DNA of 64,000 nucleotides from Clostridium puniceum (GCF_002006345.1 NZ_LZZM01000098.1:23391-87390), one strand, 5' to 3'; shown: positions 9,105-18,215, counted from the first letter of the stretch. The notes: generated from the letters alone by a model not told the origin. Made by a program: numbers and translations.

Positions 9105-9271
9105 AACTTTTGAGGTGGAATTTTATATTACAGATGAACTTAGTTGAACTTATCTAGGGTCGTGACGTTCTTAGGTTATCATCAGAAGGACGGGAACCTT
9201 AGAACGATTAAACATCAGACGGGGTACCCCTTGAGGGTATAAAAGAATAAAATAGTAGGCGAGGATACTTT
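9098..9271 (+). repeat. GC-richer structured spacer / dispersed repeat-like element
   Basis: This spacer inside the sugar operon is clearly less AT-rich than its surroundings. It contains a hairpin (9166-9206, arms CGTTCTTAGGTT and AACCTTAGAACG, one mismatch) and the palindrome GGGGTACCCC (9221-9230). Its first 55 nt resemble 25556-25610, sharing AAAGTGAAACTTTT exactly plus further scattered identity. No ORF was found. It could be a structured leader RNA or a dispersed repeat. Confidence 0.5.
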
Positions 9272-9856
9272 ATGGATAATAATTATTTCGTACATGAGTC
9301 TAGTTATGTAGATGATAATGTTAAAATAGGTGATGGAACAAAGATTTGGCATTTTTCTCATGTTATGAGTAATTGTGAGATTGGAGAAAAGTGTAACATA
9401 GGGCAAAATGTTGTTGTATCACCAGGTGTAAAGCTTGGAAAGGGTGTAAAAATACAAAACAATGTATCTGTTTATACAGGTGTTATTTGTGAAGATGATG
9501 TATTTTTAGGGCCATCATGTGTATTTACAAATGTGGTTAACCCAAGAAGCTTCATTGAAAGAAAAAGCGAATATAAAGAAACTATAATTGGAAAAGGTGC
9601 ATCCATAGGTGCAAATGCAACTATAGTATGCGGCCACAATATAGGGAAATATGCATTAGTAGGTGCAGGAGCAGTAGTCACTAAACATATACCAGATTAT
9701 GCCTTAGTTGTAGGTAATCCAGCAAGTATCTTAGGATATGTATGCAAGTGTGGAGAAAAATTAAGGTTTAAAGAAGATTATGCAACATGTGAAGTTTGCG
9801 GAGAAAAGTATGAAAAAGAAAATGGAAATGTTAAATCAGTTAACAATCAATTGTAA
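9272..9856 (+). CDS. Left-handed beta-helix N-acetyltransferase (WbpD/WlbB-like)
   Basis: 194 residues with many hexapeptide repeats (for example [36 protein letters not shown]), forming a left-handed beta helix that trimerises and uses acetyl-CoA. The WHFSHV start is typical of enzymes that acetylate the 3-amino group of UDP-GlcNAc3N-uronate. Residues about 152-185 hold four cysteines (CKC...CEVC), a small zinc-ribbon tail. It fits between the aminotransferase and the dehydrogenase. The ribosome site is AGGCGAGG. Confidence 0.87.
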   Translation: MDNNYFVHESSYVDDNVKIGDGTKIWHFSHVMSNCEIGEKCNIGQNVVVSPGVKLGKGVKIQNNVSVYTGVICEDDVFLGPSCVFTNVVNPRSFIERKSEYKETIIGKGASIGANATIVCGHNIGKYALVGAGAVVTKHIPDYALVVGNPASILGYVCKCGEKLRFKEDYATCEVCGEKYEKENGNVKSVNNQL

Positions 9857-9885
9857 ATTATTAACTAAAGTAGTGGAGGTATAAC

Positions 9886-11202
9886 ATGTCAGCATTAAAA
9901 CAACAATTATTAGATAAAATAAATAATAAAACAGCCAAAGTAGGTGTGGTTGGACTTGGTTATGTTGGATTACCATTGGCTGTAGAAAAAGCTAATGCTG
10001 GATATCAAACTATTGGTTTTGATGTTCAAGAAGCGAAAGTTAACATGGTTAATGAAGGAAAAAATTATATTGGCGATGTAGTAGACGAAAATTTAAAAGA
10101 AATAGTAGAATCTAAACTTTTAAGAGCGACTACAGATTTTAGTTTTGTTAAAGATGTAGATACTATTTGTATTTGCGTTCCTACACCACTAGATTTATAT
10201 AAGCAGCCAGATTTATCATATGTTGTTGATTCAACGAGAAGTGTTGCACAATATTTGCATAAAGGTATGCTTATCATTTTAGAAAGTACTACGTATCCAG
10301 GAACAACAGAAGAAGTTCTTAGACCGATTTTAGAAGAAAGTGGTCTTAAATGTGGAGAAGAATTTTTCTTAGCTTTTTCACCAGAGAGAGTTGATCCAGG
10401 GAATAAAGATTTTAACACTAAGAATACCCCAAAGGTTGTTGGAGGATGCACAGAAGATTGTACTGAAGTTGCAGCAGCATTATATAGAAATGTATTAGAG
10501 GGAGACATACATACAGTATCATCACCAGCTGTAGCTGAAATGGAAAAAATATTAGAAAACACTTTTAGAAATATAAATATTGGATTGGCTAATGAAATGG
10601 CTATTTTATGTAACAGAATGGGAATAGATGTATGGGAAGTTATTGATGCAGCAAAAACTAAGCCTTATGGATTTATGCCATTTTATCCAGGGCCAGGTTT
10701 AGGGGGGCACTGCATACCACTTGACCCATTTTATTTAGAATGGAAGGCAAAGGAATATGATTATCATACAAGACTAATTGAAACATCAGGGGAAATCAAT
10801 GACTCAATGCCTGACTTTGTATTAGATAATGTAATGAAAATTTTAAATAAGAGCAAGAAAGCCTTAAATGGTGCAAATGTTCTTTTGTTAGGTGTTGCAT
10901 ATAAAAATGATATCGATGATTATAGAGAATCACCAGCATTTAAAGTAATAGAATTATTAGAAAAGAATGGTGCTGACCTTAAGGTAAATGATCCATACTG
11001 TTCGGTATCTAAATATAAAGGTAAGACTTATAATTCAGTAGATTGGACTGAAGTTATAGATGATTCGGATATTGTAATCATAACAACAAACCATAGCTGC
11101 TATGATTATGAAGAAATTGTAGCTAGGGCTAAAGTAGTATATGACACAAGAAATGCAACTAAAAATGTTGTTAACAACAGAGAAAAAATTTATAAATTAT
11201 AA
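9886..11202 (+). CDS. UDP-N-acetyl-hexosamine 6-dehydrogenase (WbpA/WecC-like)
   Basis: 438 residues. The N-terminal NAD-binding motif is VGLGYVGLPLA (about 22-32). The central segment has FSPERVDPGN and catalytic Cys276 in GLGGHCIPLDP. The C-terminal UDP-binding domain has GVAYKNDIDDYRESPA. It oxidises C6 of a UDP-HexNAc to the uronate using two NAD. With the two upstream genes it gives three of the four steps to UDP-diacetamido-uronate; the 3-dehydrogenase (WbpB type) is not in this window. The strong ribosome site is GTGGAGG. Confidence 0.9.
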   Translation: MSALKQQLLDKINNKTAKVGVVGLGYVGLPLAVEKANAGYQTIGFDVQEAKVNMVNEGKNYIGDVVDENLKEIVESKLLRATTDFSFVKDVDTICICVPTPLDLYKQPDLSYVVDSTRSVAQYLHKGMLIILESTTYPGTTEEVLRPILEESGLKCGEEFFLAFSPERVDPGNKDFNTKNTPKVVGGCTEDCTEVAAALYRNVLEGDIHTVSSPAVAEMEKILENTFRNINIGLANEMAILCNRMGIDVWEVIDAAKTKPYGFMPFYPGPGLGGHCIPLDPFYLEWKAKEYDYHTRLIETSGEINDSMPDFVLDNVMKILNKSKKALNGANVLLLGVAYKNDIDDYRESPAFKVIELLEKNGADLKVNDPYCSVSKYKGKTYNSVDWTEVIDDSDIVIITTNHSCYDYEEIVARAKVVYDTRNATKNVVNNREKIYKL

Positions 11203-11512
11203 GTAAGAATCAAAATTTTATATTTTGTTTTTAGAACTTACTCAGTGAACGTATGTGAGTCGAGTTTCATTATAAAAAAATAAGAGCATTTTAATTTAAG
11301 AATAAGTTGTCTCAAATAATTTAAGGCATCTGAGAAAATAACAGTTAATATATCGGATATATTTTGTGCTAGGTAAAATAGATGCAATCCAGCCGTAACA
11401 GGGCTATAGGAAAGTTTTATTAATAGGATTATGGTACAAAGTGAAATATATTAATTAGTTATTTTCTTTTATGTGTTTTAAGTATTAATTTAAGATGAAG
11501 AGGTTGCTATTA
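11203..11512. other. Intergenic region before dltD
   Basis: AT-rich with no gene. It contains a short perfect palindrome at 11348-11362 (ATATATC-G-GATATAT) and, just after it, a locally less AT-rich stretch around 11370-11415 that could fold as a leader. No recognised riboswitch pattern is visible. Confidence 0.4.
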
Positions 11513-12697
11513 ATGAAGAAGATAATTAGTTTTTTAATACCTATATTAATTGCAATTATAAGTGTAATAGCAATTAATAATATTTTAGATAATCAGATAG
11601 TGAATTTAGTTAAACAAAAAAATCCGTCACTAATTGGCCGTAATTATGGAGATTTAACTAAGGATAGAAGTGTTATAATCAAAAATATATTATCCAATAA
11701 AGGTGATTTATTTTTAATGGGTTCATCTGAAATGGGAGTATCAGTCCCGCAAAACTCTATAAACTTTTTCCCGTTTAATGGAGTAGATTATAATGTAAGC
11801 TGCTTTGGGCGTGCGTATACGCAAGATTTACAACAAGCAACTCTACTTGGCAGCTGTGATTTGAAAGAAAATCAAAGAATAGCCCTTATAGTTTCAATTC
11901 AATGGTTTGAGAACTTTCATGGCATGGATGCAGGAGACTTTGTTGTTAATTTTTCAGATATACAATTTTATAATTTTTTAAAGAATCCTAAAATAAGTAA
12001 AGAAAATAAGATTTATTATGCTAAGAGGGTATATCAGCTTCTAACTGGTGCAAATAAATATTATCCAGAAGCTTTATATGCAAGATTATATTATAGCGAA
12101 AATCCTCTAAAAAATGTGGTTATGCTAGCCTTTAAGCCTTATTATGGCATTAATGAGTATTTATCTAATATTAAAGATAAAGCATTAATTTATAAGAAAT
12201 TAAAAGCATTGCCAGATAAACAAAGTAATGCAGAACTTAAAATCGTTAATTGGCAAGAAGAATATGATAGTGTTGAAAAGGAAAATAGTGATATTCCATC
12301 TACTAATAAATTTCACCTTACTGATGAATACTACAACAATAGGATTGCAGGAGTAGAGGATACTATTAAAGGAAGATATAAGGATATGGATCTTGTAAAT
12401 TCAAAAGAAATGGATGACTATAAATTCCTTCTAAGTGTATGTAAAGACCTTAATATGGAGCCATATATTATATTACCTCCAGTTAATGGCTGGTATGATG
12501 ATCACTTAGGGTTAGAAAAGGATAGAAGAGATGAATATTATAACACAGTAAAAGGTTTGGCTAATGACAGTGGTTTCGATGTTCTTGATTTGGGGAATTA
12601 TGATTATGAAAAAGATTTCTTAGTAGATGTAATGCATTTAGGAAAAGAAGGGTGGCTTAAAGTAAGTGAAGAGATTTATAAGCACTTTAATAAATAG
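11513..12697 (+). CDS. dltD: D-alanyl-lipoteichoic acid biosynthesis protein DltD
   Basis: 394 residues. An N-terminal membrane anchor (about 3-25) is followed by an extracytoplasmic SGNH/esterase-like domain: nucleophile region FLMGSSEMGVS, and DVMHLG near the end supplying the Asp and His. DltD completes transfer of D-Ala to teichoic acids outside the membrane. The ATG at 11513 follows GAAGAGG (11497-11503); the ATG at 11495 has no site. It is first in this operon, whereas dltD is usually last. Its end overlaps dltX. Confidence 0.92.
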   Translation: MKKIISFLIPILIAIISVIAINNILDNQIVNLVKQKNPSLIGRNYGDLTKDRSVIIKNILSNKGDLFLMGSSEMGVSVPQNSINFFPFNGVDYNVSCFGRAYTQDLQQATLLGSCDLKENQRIALIVSIQWFENFHGMDAGDFVVNFSDIQFYNFLKNPKISKENKIYYAKRVYQLLTGANKYYPEALYARLYYSENPLKNVVMLAFKPYYGINEYLSNIKDKALIYKKLKALPDKQSNAELKIVNWQEEYDSVEKENSDIPSTNKFHLTDEYYNNRIAGVEDTIKGRYKDMDLVNSKEMDDYKFLLSVCKDLNMEPYIILPPVNGWYDDHLGLEKDRRDEYYNTVKGLANDSGFDVLDLGNYDYEKDFLVDVMHLGKEGWLKVSEEIYKHFNK

Positions 12698-12806
12698 TAG
12701 AGATTTAAAAAGAACTATAATATTATCAGTAACCATAGTATTAGCACTGATAGTGTATTTTTTCTATTCATTAAGTGATATGCCATTTGTATATAATCAA
12801 TTTTAA
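12666..12806 (+). CDS. dltX: DltX, small membrane protein of the dlt operon
   Basis: 46 residues from a GTG at 12666, overlapping the end of dltD by 32 nt. A basic N-terminus (KRFISTLINSRDLKR) is followed by one membrane segment (TIILSVTIVLALIVYFFY) and the C-terminal motif MPFVYNQF. This matches the conserved FxYNxF end of DltX, which contacts DltB and carries D-Ala during transfer. Its place directly before dltA is the usual one. A weak AAGGGTGG site lies 10 nt upstream of the GTG. The C-terminal motif makes this small gene convincing. Confidence 0.85.
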   Translation: MKRFISTLINSRDLKRTIILSVTIVLALIVYFFYSLSDMPFVYNQF

Positions 12807-12826
12807 TAGTAGTGGGGGAATAAGCC

Positions 12827-14341
12827 GTGAAGATATTAGAGAGTATTGATAAATTTGCAAAAACTGAAAGAGTAGCAGTTAGATGTTTAGATAAAGAATT
12901 AACTTATAAACAACTTAAAGATTTTTCAGATAAAATAGCAACATACTTATTAGAAGAATTTAAAGAAGATAGAACACCAATTGTTATTTATGGTAATAAA
13001 GAAAATGAAATTTTACCTTTAATGATGGGTGCATTAAAATCAGGAAGAGCGTATGTACCATTGGATATATCTTTTCCAGCAGATAGAATAAGTCAAATAA
13101 TAGGAGAAGTTAAACCTAAAGTTATATTTAACTGCACTGAATATTCTATAGATTCAAATAATATACTAAAATTAAATTTAGATGAAATAAACGATATATT
13201 TAACAGTGATCTTGGTGTATCAGTAACAAAGGAAAACTGGGTTAAGGATGAAGATAATTGCTATATATTATTTACATCTGGTAGTACAGGAAAACCTAAG
13301 GGAGTTCAAATAAATAAAAGAAATTTAGATTCCTTTATTAGCTGGTTTGAGAAAGATACATATATGGATGAAAGTTCAACAGTAATGTTAAATCAGCCCG
13401 CATATTCATTTGATTTATCAGTGGTTCCACTATATTTAGGCTTGTGTAATGGAAAAACTTTATTTAGTTTAGCAAAAAGCACATTAAAGGATTTAGGTGA
13501 AATGTTCAATCAATTAGCTGAATCAAATACAGAGTGTTGGGTTTCAACACCTACATTAGCTGATATATGCACTAAGTTTGATGATTTTAATGGAAAAGTA
13601 ATGAATAAAATTTCAAAGTTTATATTTATAGGGGAAGTACTTACTAAAAATACTGCTAATACACTTATTGAAAGATTTCCCAATGCTAAAGTAATAAATG
13701 CTTATGGACCAACAGAAGCAACTGTTGCTATTTCAGTAATTGATATTGATGAAAAAATGATAGAAGATGAAAAGGAATTACCAATAGGATATCCAATGTC
13801 TAATTGTGAGTTAAGAATAGAAGACGAACAAGGTAATAAACTAAATGATGGTGAAAAAGGTGAACTCGTTATAATTGGAGATAGTGTAAGCATAGGGTAT
13901 CTTAATAATCCTGAAATGACTAATAAGGTCTTCTTCAAAACTAAAGATAATAAGCAAGGATATAAGACTGGGGATTTAGGTTATTACGAAAATGGAATAT
14001 TATATTATTGTGGGAGAAAAGACTTCCAAATAAAATTAAATGGATTTAGAATTGAAATTGAAGATATAGAAAATAACTTTAGAAAACTTGAAAATATAAA
14101 TAATGTAGCAGTTTTACCAGTATTTAATGAAGAAAATAAAATCTCTCATTTAACAGCATTCGTAGTTCTTAATGTGGAAAATGAATTATCAAATTTAAAG
14201 AATTCTACATTAATAAAGAATGAATTAAAAGAGTTTATACCAGAATATATGATTCCTAGAAACATTAAGATTTTAAAACAATTTCCTCTAAATACTAATG
14301 GGAAGATTGATAGAAAGAAACTTATGGAGGATTTAAGATGA
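12827..14341 (+). CDS. dltA: D-alanine--D-alanyl carrier protein ligase
   Basis: 504 residues, an adenylate-forming enzyme of the NRPS A-domain family. Motifs: LFTSGSTGKPKGVQ (A3), NAYGPTEATV (A5), YKTGDLGY (A7), the GRKDFQIKLNGFRIE hinge and NGKIDRKKL at the end with the catalytic Lys. It activates D-Ala with ATP and loads it on DltC. The GTG start at 12827 follows AGTGGGGGAA. The stop overlaps dltB by 4 nt. Confidence 0.97.
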   Translation: MKILESIDKFAKTERVAVRCLDKELTYKQLKDFSDKIATYLLEEFKEDRTPIVIYGNKENEILPLMMGALKSGRAYVPLDISFPADRISQIIGEVKPKVIFNCTEYSIDSNNILKLNLDEINDIFNSDLGVSVTKENWVKDEDNCYILFTSGSTGKPKGVQINKRNLDSFISWFEKDTYMDESSTVMLNQPAYSFDLSVVPLYLGLCNGKTLFSLAKSTLKDLGEMFNQLAESNTECWVSTPTLADICTKFDDFNGKVMNKISKFIFIGEVLTKNTANTLIERFPNAKVINAYGPTEATVAISVIDIDEKMIEDEKELPIGYPMSNCELRIEDEQGNKLNDGEKGELVIIGDSVSIGYLNNPEMTNKVFFKTKDNKQGYKTGDLGYYENGILYYCGRKDFQIKLNGFRIEIEDIENNFRKLENINNVAVLPVFNEENKISHLTAFVVLNVENELSNLKNSTLIKNELKEFIPEYMIPRNIKILKQFPLNTNGKIDRKKLMEDLR

Positions 14342-15495
14342 CATTAACTCAATATGGAGATTATTTTTATTTATATATATTAATGATATCTCTAATACCT
14401 TCTATTATCTTAGGTTTATTACAAAAGAAAATTAAATATTATGGTATGTTTTTATCAGTATTAATATTAATACTTACATTTGGGTTAAAAACTAGACAAA
14501 TGTTATTACTTTTAATGTTTTTAGCTGGTGAATTAATATTAATTAAAGTATATTCAATACTTAGAAAAAAAACAGACAATAAATATTTATATTACTTGAT
14601 ATTATTTCTTTCAGTGACACCAATAATTATATTAAAGGTAAGTCCATTGACAAGATTTAGTACAATAGGGTTTATAGGATTATCATATCTTAACTTTAAA
14701 GCCATACAGATGATTATTGAAGTATATGATAACACTATAAAAGAAATAAGCTTTATAGATACATTGTATTTCTTTATATTTTTCCCTGTGTTAACTTCTG
14801 GACCAATCGATAGATCAAGAAGATTTAATGAGGACTTAGAAAAAAATATAGAAAGAAAAGAATATATAAATGATTATTTAATACGTGGAATTGAGCATAT
14901 AGCAAGAGGTATAGGGTATAAATTTGTATTAGCTGCTTTAATCAGCGTCTTATGGATGGATAAAATACCTAAAGATATAACGTTAATAAATTCTTTGAAC
15001 TATATGTATTCATACAGTTTATATTTATTTTTTGACTTTGCAGGGTATAGCTCTTTTGCAGTAGGTACGAGTTATATCTTAGGTGTTAAAACTCCAGAAA
15101 ACTTCAATAAGCCATTTTTGAGTAAAGATATGAAAGAATTTTGGACTAGATGGCACATATCATTATCAAAGTGGTTTGGAGACTATATATACTCAAGATT
15201 TGTTTTAAATAGTATGAGAAACAAAAGATTTAAAAATAGAATTATTGCATCTCATGTAGGTCAAATGATAACCATGGGAGTTATGGGAATTTGGCACGGT
15301 TTAGAATGGTTTTATATATTGTATGGATTATACCAAGGTTTAGCGCTAGTTGGGACAGATATATATCAACGTAAGTCGAAATTTTATAAAGCACATAAAA
15401 AAGAAAAATGGTTTCAATATATCCAAATAGCAGTAACATTCCATATAGCATGTTTTGGCTTATTGTTATTTTCAGGGTATTTATTTAAAAAGTAG
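14338..15495 (+). CDS. dltB: D-alanyl transfer protein, MBOAT family
   Basis: 385 residues with about eleven hydrophobic segments. MBOAT signatures: FWTRWHISLSKWFGDYIY and the catalytic His in MGIWHGLEWFYILYG. It takes D-Ala from DltC at the cytoplasmic face and passes it across the membrane. ATGA overlap with dltA; dltC follows after 12 nt. Confidence 0.96.
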   Translation: MTLTQYGDYFYLYILMISLIPSIILGLLQKKIKYYGMFLSVLILILTFGLKTRQMLLLLMFLAGELILIKVYSILRKKTDNKYLYYLILFLSVTPIIILKVSPLTRFSTIGFIGLSYLNFKAIQMIIEVYDNTIKEISFIDTLYFFIFFPVLTSGPIDRSRRFNEDLEKNIERKEYINDYLIRGIEHIARGIGYKFVLAALISVLWMDKIPKDITLINSLNYMYSYSLYLFFDFAGYSSFAVGTSYILGVKTPENFNKPFLSKDMKEFWTRWHISLSKWFGDYIYSRFVLNSMRNKRFKNRIIASHVGQMITMGVMGIWHGLEWFYILYGLYQGLALVGTDIYQRKSKFYKAHKKEKWFQYIQIAVTFHIACFGLLLFSGYLFKK

Positions 15496-15507
15496 GAGGA
15501 ATTAAAA

Positions 15508-15741
15508 ATGGAAGAAAAAGTACTAGATATGTTAATTGAAGTAACCGGTAGTGATGATATTGCAGAAGAAAAAGACACTGATTTATTTGAAGCAGGATTA
15601 CTTGATTCGCTAGGAATAATAGAAGTCTTACTAAAGATTGAAGAAGTTTTTGGATTAAAATTACAACCAACTGACCTAGAACGAAACGATATGGCTACAG
15701 TAAATAATTTAGTAGAATTCTTAAAAACTAAAATATCTTAA
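15508..15741 (+). CDS. dltC: D-alanyl carrier protein
   Basis: 77 residues, an acyl-carrier-like four-helix protein. Ser34 in AGLLDSLGIIE is the 4'-phosphopantetheine site. It carries D-Ala from DltA to DltB. It is the last gene of the dlt operon, followed by a terminator. The AcpS encoded at 18612 is one candidate enzyme for priming it. Confidence 0.96.
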   Translation: MEEKVLDMLIEVTGSDDIAEEKDTDLFEAGLLDSLGIIEVLLKIEEVFGLKLQPTDLERNDMATVNNLVEFLKTKIS

Positions 15742-15808
15742 GTTTAACAAATTATATTGAAGAGGCTGATTAAAAATGTACAAAAGCAAAAGCCTCAGAT
15801 AAAATCAC

Positions 15809-15856
15809 AAACCATGCATAAGAGGAATAAATAAATTCGTCTTATGCATGGTTTTT
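15809..15856 (+). terminator. Terminator of the dlt operon
   Basis: Perfect 14-bp stem AAACCATGCATAAG / CTTATGCATGGTTT with an 18-nt loop and a T run. The remaining sequence up to 16070 is AT-rich with no gene. Confidence 0.88.
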
Positions 15857-16070
15857 CTTAATTTAAAATTGTTTAAGATAAAGGCATACAAGACATACAT
15901 TATGTAGAGAATATAATATGTTAAAATAGAGTAAAATATATTAAATACTATTTTGCATAAGTAAGTAAAATTATTTAAATATAAGTAGTTTGAATTTATA
16001 AATATAGTATATTTTTAATTTATCAAATTTGATTTAAAAATTATATATGAATAATGGAAATGGTGATTAT

Positions 16071-16916
16071 ATGAAAAAGATAAATTTCAATTTTATGCAT
16101 GAATTAAATATATTTATACGTCTTATCGCTAAGATTAAGAAGGATGATGTATTCGCATTATCGTCTCAATTAGCTTACTATTTAGTATTATCTTTTTTTC
16201 CATTTATGGTGTTTTTAATGACATTAGTTGGATTTAGCAGGTTAAGCTCTAGTGATGTCTTAAAAGACCTAAATGTTATGCTGCCTAAAAGCGTATTAGA
16301 ATTAACACAGTCAACGATTAGAGAGATATTTGATAAGCAATATAAAGGATTATTATGGGTATCTATATTTTTAATGGTATGGACATCATCATCTGCATTT
16401 AAGGCTGTAATAAAAAGTGTAAATAAGGCGTATGATTTGGAAGAAGATAGATCGTTTATCAAACTATCTATTATTTCTATGCTAGGGATATTTGGATTAG
16501 CTATAATTATTATATTAGCGTTAGGAATGTTGGTATTTGGAAATGTGATTGGAGAGTATATTATTAATTATTATTCATTATACAAATTAATAATAATTCT
16601 CTGGAATATATTTAGATATGCATTCATGATTGTTGTTATGATATTTATATTTATAGCTATTTATAAACTTGCACCAGCCAAAAGACTAACGTGGAAAGAA
16701 GTAATTCCAGGATCTGTATTTAGTACTTTAGGATGGATATTAATATCGTTTGTTTTTTCATTTTATATTGATAATTTTAATAATTATTCTAGATTTTATG
16801 GAAGTTTAGGCGCTGTATTCATACTTATGACATGGATGTTTATTATATCAATAATATTTATTTTGGGAGTAGAAATAAATTTTGTGATAGAAGAAATTAA
16901 AAATAAAGTTGAGTAG
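16071..16916 (+). CDS. YihY/BrkB-family inner membrane protein
   Basis: 281 residues with about six membrane segments. The N-terminal FALSSQLAYYLVLSFFPFMVF block, LLWVSIFLMVWTSSSAF and the C-terminal YGSLGAVFILMTWMF are conserved YihY/BrkB signatures. The function is not established; older claims of RNase activity for this family are not supported by the membrane topology. The ATG at 16071 follows a weak GGAAATGGTGAT site; the ATG at 16047 has none. A terminator follows immediately. Confidence 0.9.
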   Translation: MKKINFNFMHELNIFIRLIAKIKKDDVFALSSQLAYYLVLSFFPFMVFLMTLVGFSRLSSSDVLKDLNVMLPKSVLELTQSTIREIFDKQYKGLLWVSIFLMVWTSSSAFKAVIKSVNKAYDLEEDRSFIKLSIISMLGIFGLAIIIILALGMLVFGNVIGEYIINYYSLYKLIIILWNIFRYAFMIVVMIFIFIAIYKLAPAKRLTWKEVIPGSVFSTLGWILISFVFSFYIDNFNNYSRFYGSLGAVFILMTWMFIISIIFILGVEINFVIEEIKNKVE

Positions 16917-16918
16917 CG

Positions 16919-16964
16919 AAACAGAAGCATATGTTAATTATTAAAGTATGTGATTCTGTTTTTT
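16919..16964 (+). terminator. Terminator after the YihY gene
   Basis: AACAGAA-CATA pairs with TATG-TTCTGTT with small internal loops, then a T6 tract. Confidence 0.75.
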
Positions 16965-17098
16965 GGGGCATAACGGAATAACAAATTAGAATTTATTAAT
17001 GAAGCAGGAACGATATGCTTAATTAGTTTTTATTTTAATTGAATAGAAATTTCTAAACTGGATATAACTTTAGAGGAAAAATATTCAGGAGGTAAGAT

Positions 17099-17446
17099 AT
17101 GAATAAGATAATATTATTAGGAAGATTAGTTAAGGACCCTGAACTAAAACATAGTGAAAATGGGGATAAGAGTTATACTAAATTCACAATTGCTGTGCAA
17201 AGGAATTTTAAATTACCAGATGGAGTTAGGGAAGCAGATTTTATACCAATTAGAGTTTTTGGTAAAAAGGCAGAAGTTATAGTTAAATATATGAGAAAAG
17301 GAAGCCTTATTACAATAAGTGGAAGACTTAGAACTGGAAGTTATGAAGATGGAGAGGGAAATAGAAAATATATAGCAGAAGTTATAGCTGAGGATTTTAA
17401 ATTTATTGAAAATAAGAAAACTCAACAACAAGTTTTAGAAAATTAA
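17099..17446 (+). CDS. ssb: Short single-stranded DNA-binding protein
   Basis: 115 residues covering one OB fold (about 1-105): MNKIILLGRLVKDPEL, FTIAVQRNF, IRVFGKKAEVIVKYMRKGSLI and ISGRLRTGSYED match bacterial SSB. The usual flexible tail and acidic C-terminal tip (DDDIPF) are absent; the protein ends KKTQQQVLEN. It is therefore probably a second, specialised SSB, for example for competence or sporulation, not the replicative one beside rpsF/rpsR. The ribosome site CAGGAGGT is strong. It is monocistronic. Confidence 0.92.
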   Translation: MNKIILLGRLVKDPELKHSENGDKSYTKFTIAVQRNFKLPDGVREADFIPIRVFGKKAEVIVKYMRKGSLITISGRLRTGSYEDGEGNRKYIAEVIAEDFKFIENKKTQQQVLEN

Positions 17447-17813
17447 TATAAAGAGCAAAAAGAAATTTTCATATAAAAATCTTTAATTTAAATATTCATA
17501 TATGTTGTAATTTTAATTTTTCAATAAAATTAAGTTATCATAATTAATTTTATTAAAGATTAACTTTTACAACATATACAATATATGTAATTTAAAAATA
17601 TGTTAATAATATATTTTTAGATAAATAAAGATTATATAATTTAAACTAATAGTATTAAGAAAGTTAAAGCTAGAATATGTTGTATTATTTTATTTTCATT
17701 TAATAATACTAAATGTATAGCAAAAATAGAAAGCTTAAGAATAGAGGTTTTAATAAGTAAATATAGCATATATTCAAAATATATACTATAAAAAAATATT
17801 TATACAAAAAGTG
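17447..17813. other. AT-rich gap with a recurring 10-mer
   Basis: No gene is visible. The word ATATGTTGTA occurs at 17500-17509 and again at 18053-18062. It is inverted at 17568-17577 (arms TATATGTTGTAA / TTACAACATATA, about 56 nt apart), and 17675-17685 has a version one base longer (ATATGTTGTAT). These may be protein-binding sites or chance in AT-rich DNA. Confidence 0.35.
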
Positions 17814-17841
17814 TTGTATTTATATAAGAATGTGTTATAAT
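17814..17841 (+). promoter_or_regulatory. Promoter of a candidate small RNA
   Basis: TTGTAT (17814-17819), a 16-nt spacer and TATAAT (17836-17841), followed within 100 nt by a strong terminator and no gene. Confidence 0.5.
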
Positions 17842-17847
17842 AAAGAT

Positions 17848-17938
17848 GTAAACGATATCTAAGAGATATATTTTTCAATTATGGTTAAACAAAAAAAGAG
17901 ATTATGAGGTAAAAAAAGAGCTATTAGCTCTTTTTTTA
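17848..17938 (+). ncRNA. Candidate small transcript of about 90 nt
   Basis: It is bounded by the promoter at 17814-17841 and a strong terminator (stem AAAAAAAGAGC/GCTCTTTTTTT, 17911-17937). The only reading frame inside is 8 codons (ATG at 17881) without a ribosome site. It could be a small RNA or an attenuated leader of the 18216 gene. The family is not recognised. Confidence 0.4.
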
Positions 17939-17941
17939 TTT

Positions 17942-18138
17942 GAGAAAATAAACGTTTGTTTACATAGTACAATAAACTTTGAACTAAAATATATATAATA
18001 AAAACGCAAATTTCGACAAATGATACCTTGTCTATGAGGTTTTGAAGTATGTATATGTTGTAAAAGCAAAATGAAGAAGTTTTATTGTCAATAAAAAAAA
18101 AATGAATTATGAAATCAAGGACAGGCTTTGACAATTTA
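17942..18138. other. Gap upstream of the 109-residue protein gene
   Basis: AT-rich; a reverse-strand frame here has neither ribosome site nor recognisable protein, so I see no gene. Confidence 0.4.
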
Positions 18139-18168
18139 TTGACACACTATATGATAGTATAGTATTAA
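18139..18168 (+). promoter_or_regulatory. Promoter of the 18216 gene
   Basis: TTGACA (18139-18144), an 18-nt spacer and TATTAA (18163-18168). A second TTGACA at 18128 lies just upstream. The start codon is 48 nt downstream. Confidence 0.45.
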
Positions 18169-18215
18169 AAGGAAAGTTTATTACTATTATTAAATATTTA
18201 AGGAGTTGAGGGGTT

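Noticed and set aside
9105..9271. Known riboswitch (guanidine or c-di-GMP class) in the sugar-operon spacer
   Set aside because: Single short words resemble these classes, but the conserved cores are not present.
17859..18134. 91-codon reverse-strand frame in the AT-rich gap
   Set aside because: Lysine/phenylalanine-rich shadow of AT-rich DNA without a ribosome site, and crossing a strong terminator.
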